From Photobacterium indicum (GTDB taxonomy: Bacteria > Pseudomonadota > Gammaproteobacteria > Enterobacterales > Vibrionaceae), in assembly GCF_003026215.1 (NCBI RefSeq), contig NZ_PYOC01000016.1:1-64000 (forward strand): DNA of 64,000 bases. Reading direction: 5' to 3'. The notes below the pieces were generated by a model, which was not told the DNA's origin, made no database searches, and worked only from the letters and a program-made list of their open reading frames with translations. Positions within the stretch are counted from its first letter, which is position 1; every line of letters starts with the position of its first letter. The position numbers and the translations under genes were made by a program. Positions 61,818 through 64,000 of the stretch are shown one piece after another.

Positions 61818-62867
61818 TTACTTTATGGGTAAATAAATCGTGAATTTTGTATGCCCAGGCCAACTCACCACTTCTATTTTACCGCGGTGCTGATCGACTA
61901 AATTACGCGCAATGGATAATCCTAATCCTGTGCCGCCTTCTCGGGCCGTTACCATTGGATAAAATAGGGTGTCTTGAATCTCGCTAGGGATCCCCGGGCC
62001 GTCATCAATAATGTCTATTTTTGCTGCTATTCGATATCTTTTACCTTGAATTAACGCTTGGTGTGCCGTGCGTGTTTTTAAGGTGATATTGCCCCCGCTC
62101 ACTTGCTGTAATTCAAGGGCGGCATTACTCACAATATTTAAGATGGCTTGTTCTAGTTGTTCGGAATCCATCGTGAAGTCGGGCAAACTCGGATCGTAAT
62201 CTCGATGCAGTTGAATGTTCTCACCGCAGTCGAGGCTGACGAGCTGACGCACTTTTTCAAGGACGATATGAATATTATCGATTTTTTGTAAACCGGGTCG
62301 TTGCGGGCCCAAAAGTCGGTCGACCAGATTTCGTAGGCGATCGGCTTGCTCGATGATCATCTGGGTATATTCAGTGTAACAAGGGTCTGGAAGGGTTTTT
62401 TCGAGTAATTGAGCCGCACCGCGTAATCCACCCAGCGGGTTTTTAATTTCGTGTGCTAAGCCGCGCACTAATTCTTTGGCGGCTTGCTGCTGAGCATGTT
62501 GGCTCAGCTCTTGACTGATACGACGTTGCTGATCGATAGGTTTGAGTTCGAGCAGAATTAATAACTCTTTCTGCCAAGAGATAGGGCTGGCATTTAACTC
62601 TAAGGTATAACGTTTACCATCGATAACAAAGGTGACATCACTGTCTGCTAAGCCTTGACCGCTTTGCAAGGTTGCTTGGATTAAACCAATATCAAGCGAA
62701 GAATGTTGCAATAAGTTAGGAAGACGGACTCCCAGTAAGCGACGTTTACTGTATGACAGTAATTGTTCTGCTGCTGGATTGACATAGCGCATGGTGAGTT
62801 GCTCATCAAGCAATATCACTGCGGTGACTAAATTATTGAGAATTATAGGGGTGAAGGCAGTCGTCAC
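61818..62867 (-). CDS. glnL: Nitrogen regulation histidine kinase NtrB
   Basis: NtrB phosphorylates NtrC under nitrogen limitation and, with PII, dephosphorylates it under excess. A PAS domain (10-120) is followed by the phospho-acceptor His139 in RGLAHEIKNPLGG and the ATPase blocks NAALELQ, DDGPGIP and GGTGLGLSIARNLVDQH. The start is placed at the GTG 62867 (349 residues), with AAGGA upstream. This puts His at 139 and gives the E. coli length. The longer open frame (27 codons more) contradicts both. Confidence 0.94.
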   Translation of the reverse strand: MTTAFTPIILNNLVTAVILLDEQLTMRYVNPAAEQLLSYSKRRLLGVRLPNLLQHSSLDIGLIQATLQSGQGLADSDVTFVIDGKRYTLELNASPISWQKELLILLELKPIDQQRRISQELSQHAQQQAAKELVRGLAHEIKNPLGGLRGAAQLLEKTLPDPCYTEYTQMIIEQADRLRNLVDRLLGPQRPGLQKIDNIHIVLEKVRQLVSLDCGENIQLHRDYDPSLPDFTMDSEQLEQAILNIVSNAALELQQVSGGNITLKTRTAHQALIQGKRYRIAAKIDIIDDGPGIPSEIQDTLFYPMVTAREGGTGLGLSIARNLVDQHRGKIEVVSWPGHTKFTIYLPIK

Positions 62868-63040
62868 GATTATCATCCTTGTTAATATCAACCGACATGC
62901 ACTGTCTGTATAAAACAGTATAGTGAAGAGATTGATATGACGCACCATATTGGTGCATTCAAGTGTAACCTGCCTGTCTACAATAGTGCATTAAAAAATC
63001 ATGCATCAATCTCCATTTCAGAATGAAACCATAGAAACCG

Positions 63041-63601
63041 TTATAACTTAGGGCTCGCAGCCGGTGGTCTGATTCGGGTCGTCGATGCGCGATGTAGATA
63101 GACGGTAATACTGTTAGATAATGCAATTACCTTGCCGTCTTTTAATAGCTGGAGCTGTAATTGATGGCTGCCACGATCAATATCGAACAAGCTGAATGTT
63201 AAGCTGTTTTGTAGTGCAAGGTGACTGTTCCCATCCAGTACGACTTGTACCTTATAGTCTTTGGTTATTTCACGATTACTGTTTGCAGTAATATCGATAT
63301 GCCCTGCATTACTGCGCAGTGTTTGTTCATGAGAAGGGGTGATAAAGCGGATTGTGGCGGGAGGAAGGGCTTCAGGTGTGGATGACTTTTCTTTGGTAAC
63401 CTCTATCTCATCAACTGTGGTGCTCAATGGTGCGCTGGGTGGGGTATTTAATTCATACACTTTCGTATGAGCGGCATTCGGCTGATCAGTAAAGTGGACG
63501 ACACCATTTTTATCGACCCAAGAGTAAATTGTTGTTGCTTGTAAAGTGAGAGTAAAGAACAGAAGGCTAACGCCGATCGGTATAAAAAGAGGTCTGTGCA
63601 T
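63041..63601 (-). CDS. DUF4124 domain-containing exported protein
   Basis: 187 residues. A signal peptide (MHRPLFIPIGVSLLFFTLTLQA) leads into the DUF4124 core TTIYSWVDKNGVVHFTDQPN, followed by a Pro/Thr/Ser-rich linker and a C-terminal Ig-like domain (IRFITPSHEQTLRSNAG to VYLHRAS). Function unknown. It lies between glnA and ntrB in vibrios. The start at 63601 has GGGAG seven bases upstream. An ATG eight codons earlier is less likely. Confidence 0.85.
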   Translation of the reverse strand: MHRPLFIPIGVSLLFFTLTLQATTIYSWVDKNGVVHFTDQPNAAHTKVYELNTPPSAPLSTTVDEIEVTKEKSSTPEALPPATIRFITPSHEQTLRSNAGHIDITANSNREITKDYKVQVVLDGNSHLALQNSLTFSLFDIDRGSHQLQLQLLKDGKVIALSNSITVYLHRASTTRIRPPAASPKL

Positions 63602-63658
63602 GAGTGTTCTCCCTAGCTGATTCATTATTTTTTCAGCTTTGAAGAAGGCAACAAGATC

Positions 63659-63685
63659 AAAAAGGCCTACTTGTGAAGTAGGCCT
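63659..63685 (-). terminator. Terminator of glnA
   Basis: The stem AGGCCTACT / AGTAGGCCT with a 5-base loop is followed on the minus strand by TTTTT. It lies about 30 bases after the glnA stop. Confidence 0.88.
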
Positions 63686-63716
63686 AAATCTTATTCTTTA
63701 GCAATTAATCAATTGC

Positions 63717-64000
63717 TTATACAGAGTAGTAAAGTTCAAACTCAAGTGGGTGAGTTGTCATATTTACTTTCTCTACATCTTCAGACTTCAGCTTGATGTA
63801 AGAATCAATAAAGTCATCAGAGAATACACCGCCAGTTGTTAGGAACTCACGATCTTCATCTAGGTTCTGTAGGGCGATTTGAAGTGACTCTGCTACCTGT
63901 GGAATTTCAGCAGCTTCTTCAGCAGGAAGATCATACAGATCTTTATCCATTGCTTCGCCTGGGTGAATCTTGTTCTGAATACCGTCAAGACCAGCCATTA
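63717..64000 (-). CDS. glnA: Glutamine synthetase, C-terminal part (cut by window end)
   Basis: GlnA makes glutamine from glutamate and ammonia. The last 94 or so residues are visible and end at the stop. The segment AGLDGIQNKIHPGEAMDKDLYDLPAEE contains the tyrosine that is adenylylated in gammaproteobacterial type I-beta synthetases, and the ending HPLEFELYYSV is canonical. The 5' part lies outside the window. The order glnA, DUF4124, ntrB, ntrC is typical. Confidence 0.95.
   Translation of the reverse strand, partial: MAGLDGIQNKIHPGEAMDKDLYDLPAEEAAEIPQVAESLQIALQNLDEDREFLTTGGVFSDDFIDSYIKLKSEDVEKVNMTTHPLEFELYYSV

Overview
The window looks like a stretch of the main chromosome of a Vibrionaceae bacterium, most like Photobacterium. 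This is an inference from gene content and order: polA next to a RyhB-type RNA and Spot 42, the hemCDXY/cyaA divergon, cyaY-lptM-lysA-dapF-xerC, and rhlB-gppA next to trxA-rho. It is ordinary core genome. I see no prophage, insertion sequence, CRISPR array, tRNA or complete defence island. Almost every gene is intact.

Layout. 1-158: 5S rRNA and terminator, the end of an rRNA operon. 674-11.9 kb: a YjiH-type membrane protein, glutathione reductase, rlmJ, prlC, gppA-rhlB, and trxA-rho divergent from them. 12-16.3 kb: a secreted protein of unknown function, an enlarged ubiD with an internal duplication, a 2Fe-2S ferredoxin and the flavin reductase fre. 16.4-21.8 kb: asnC, a membrane sensor with GGDEF and EAL domains, rsmJ, and two small genes, one of them a 29-residue membrane protein. 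22-29.5 kb: the haem operon hemCDXY divergent from cyaA with a perfect CRP palindrome between them, then cyaY. 29.5-34.4 kb: lptM, lysA, dapF, a DUF484 gene, xerC and yigB, mostly coupled by start/stop overlaps.

34.4-37.1 kb is the most interesting protein system: an MNIO (DUF692) cluster of the HvfABCD/bufferin type. It has two tandem cysteine-containing precursor peptides, a DUF692 maturase, its DUF2063 partner and a DoxX membrane protein. Systems of this kind make copper-binding modified peptides. 37.4-49.4 kb: uvrD with a LexA-like box, ggt, a LysE exporter with an AraC regulator, rarD, recQ, a small DUF3630-like protein, yhhQ, an acetyltransferase, the iron-regulated RNA RyhB with two Fur boxes, and elbB.

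49.4-59 kb is rich in regulatory RNA: polA flanked by DnaA boxes, Spot 42, a candidate unannotated small RNA, engB, cytochrome c4, a 459-nt CsrB/CsrC-family RNA with 20 GGA motifs, yihI, a DUF2489 protein and hemN. 59-64 kb: add, the nitrogen two-component genes ntrB-ntrC, a DUF4124 protein and the 3' end of glnA.

Themes that connect the genes are haem and iron (hemCDXY, hemN, cyaY, RyhB), carbon and nitrogen control (cyaA, CRP sites, Spot 42, the CsrB-type RNA, ntrBC-glnA), and DNA replication and repair (polA, uvrD, recQ, xerC). Translation starts were moved from the longest reading frame wherever a Shine-Dalgarno site and recalled family sequences agreed. Family comparisons are from memory, not from searches.
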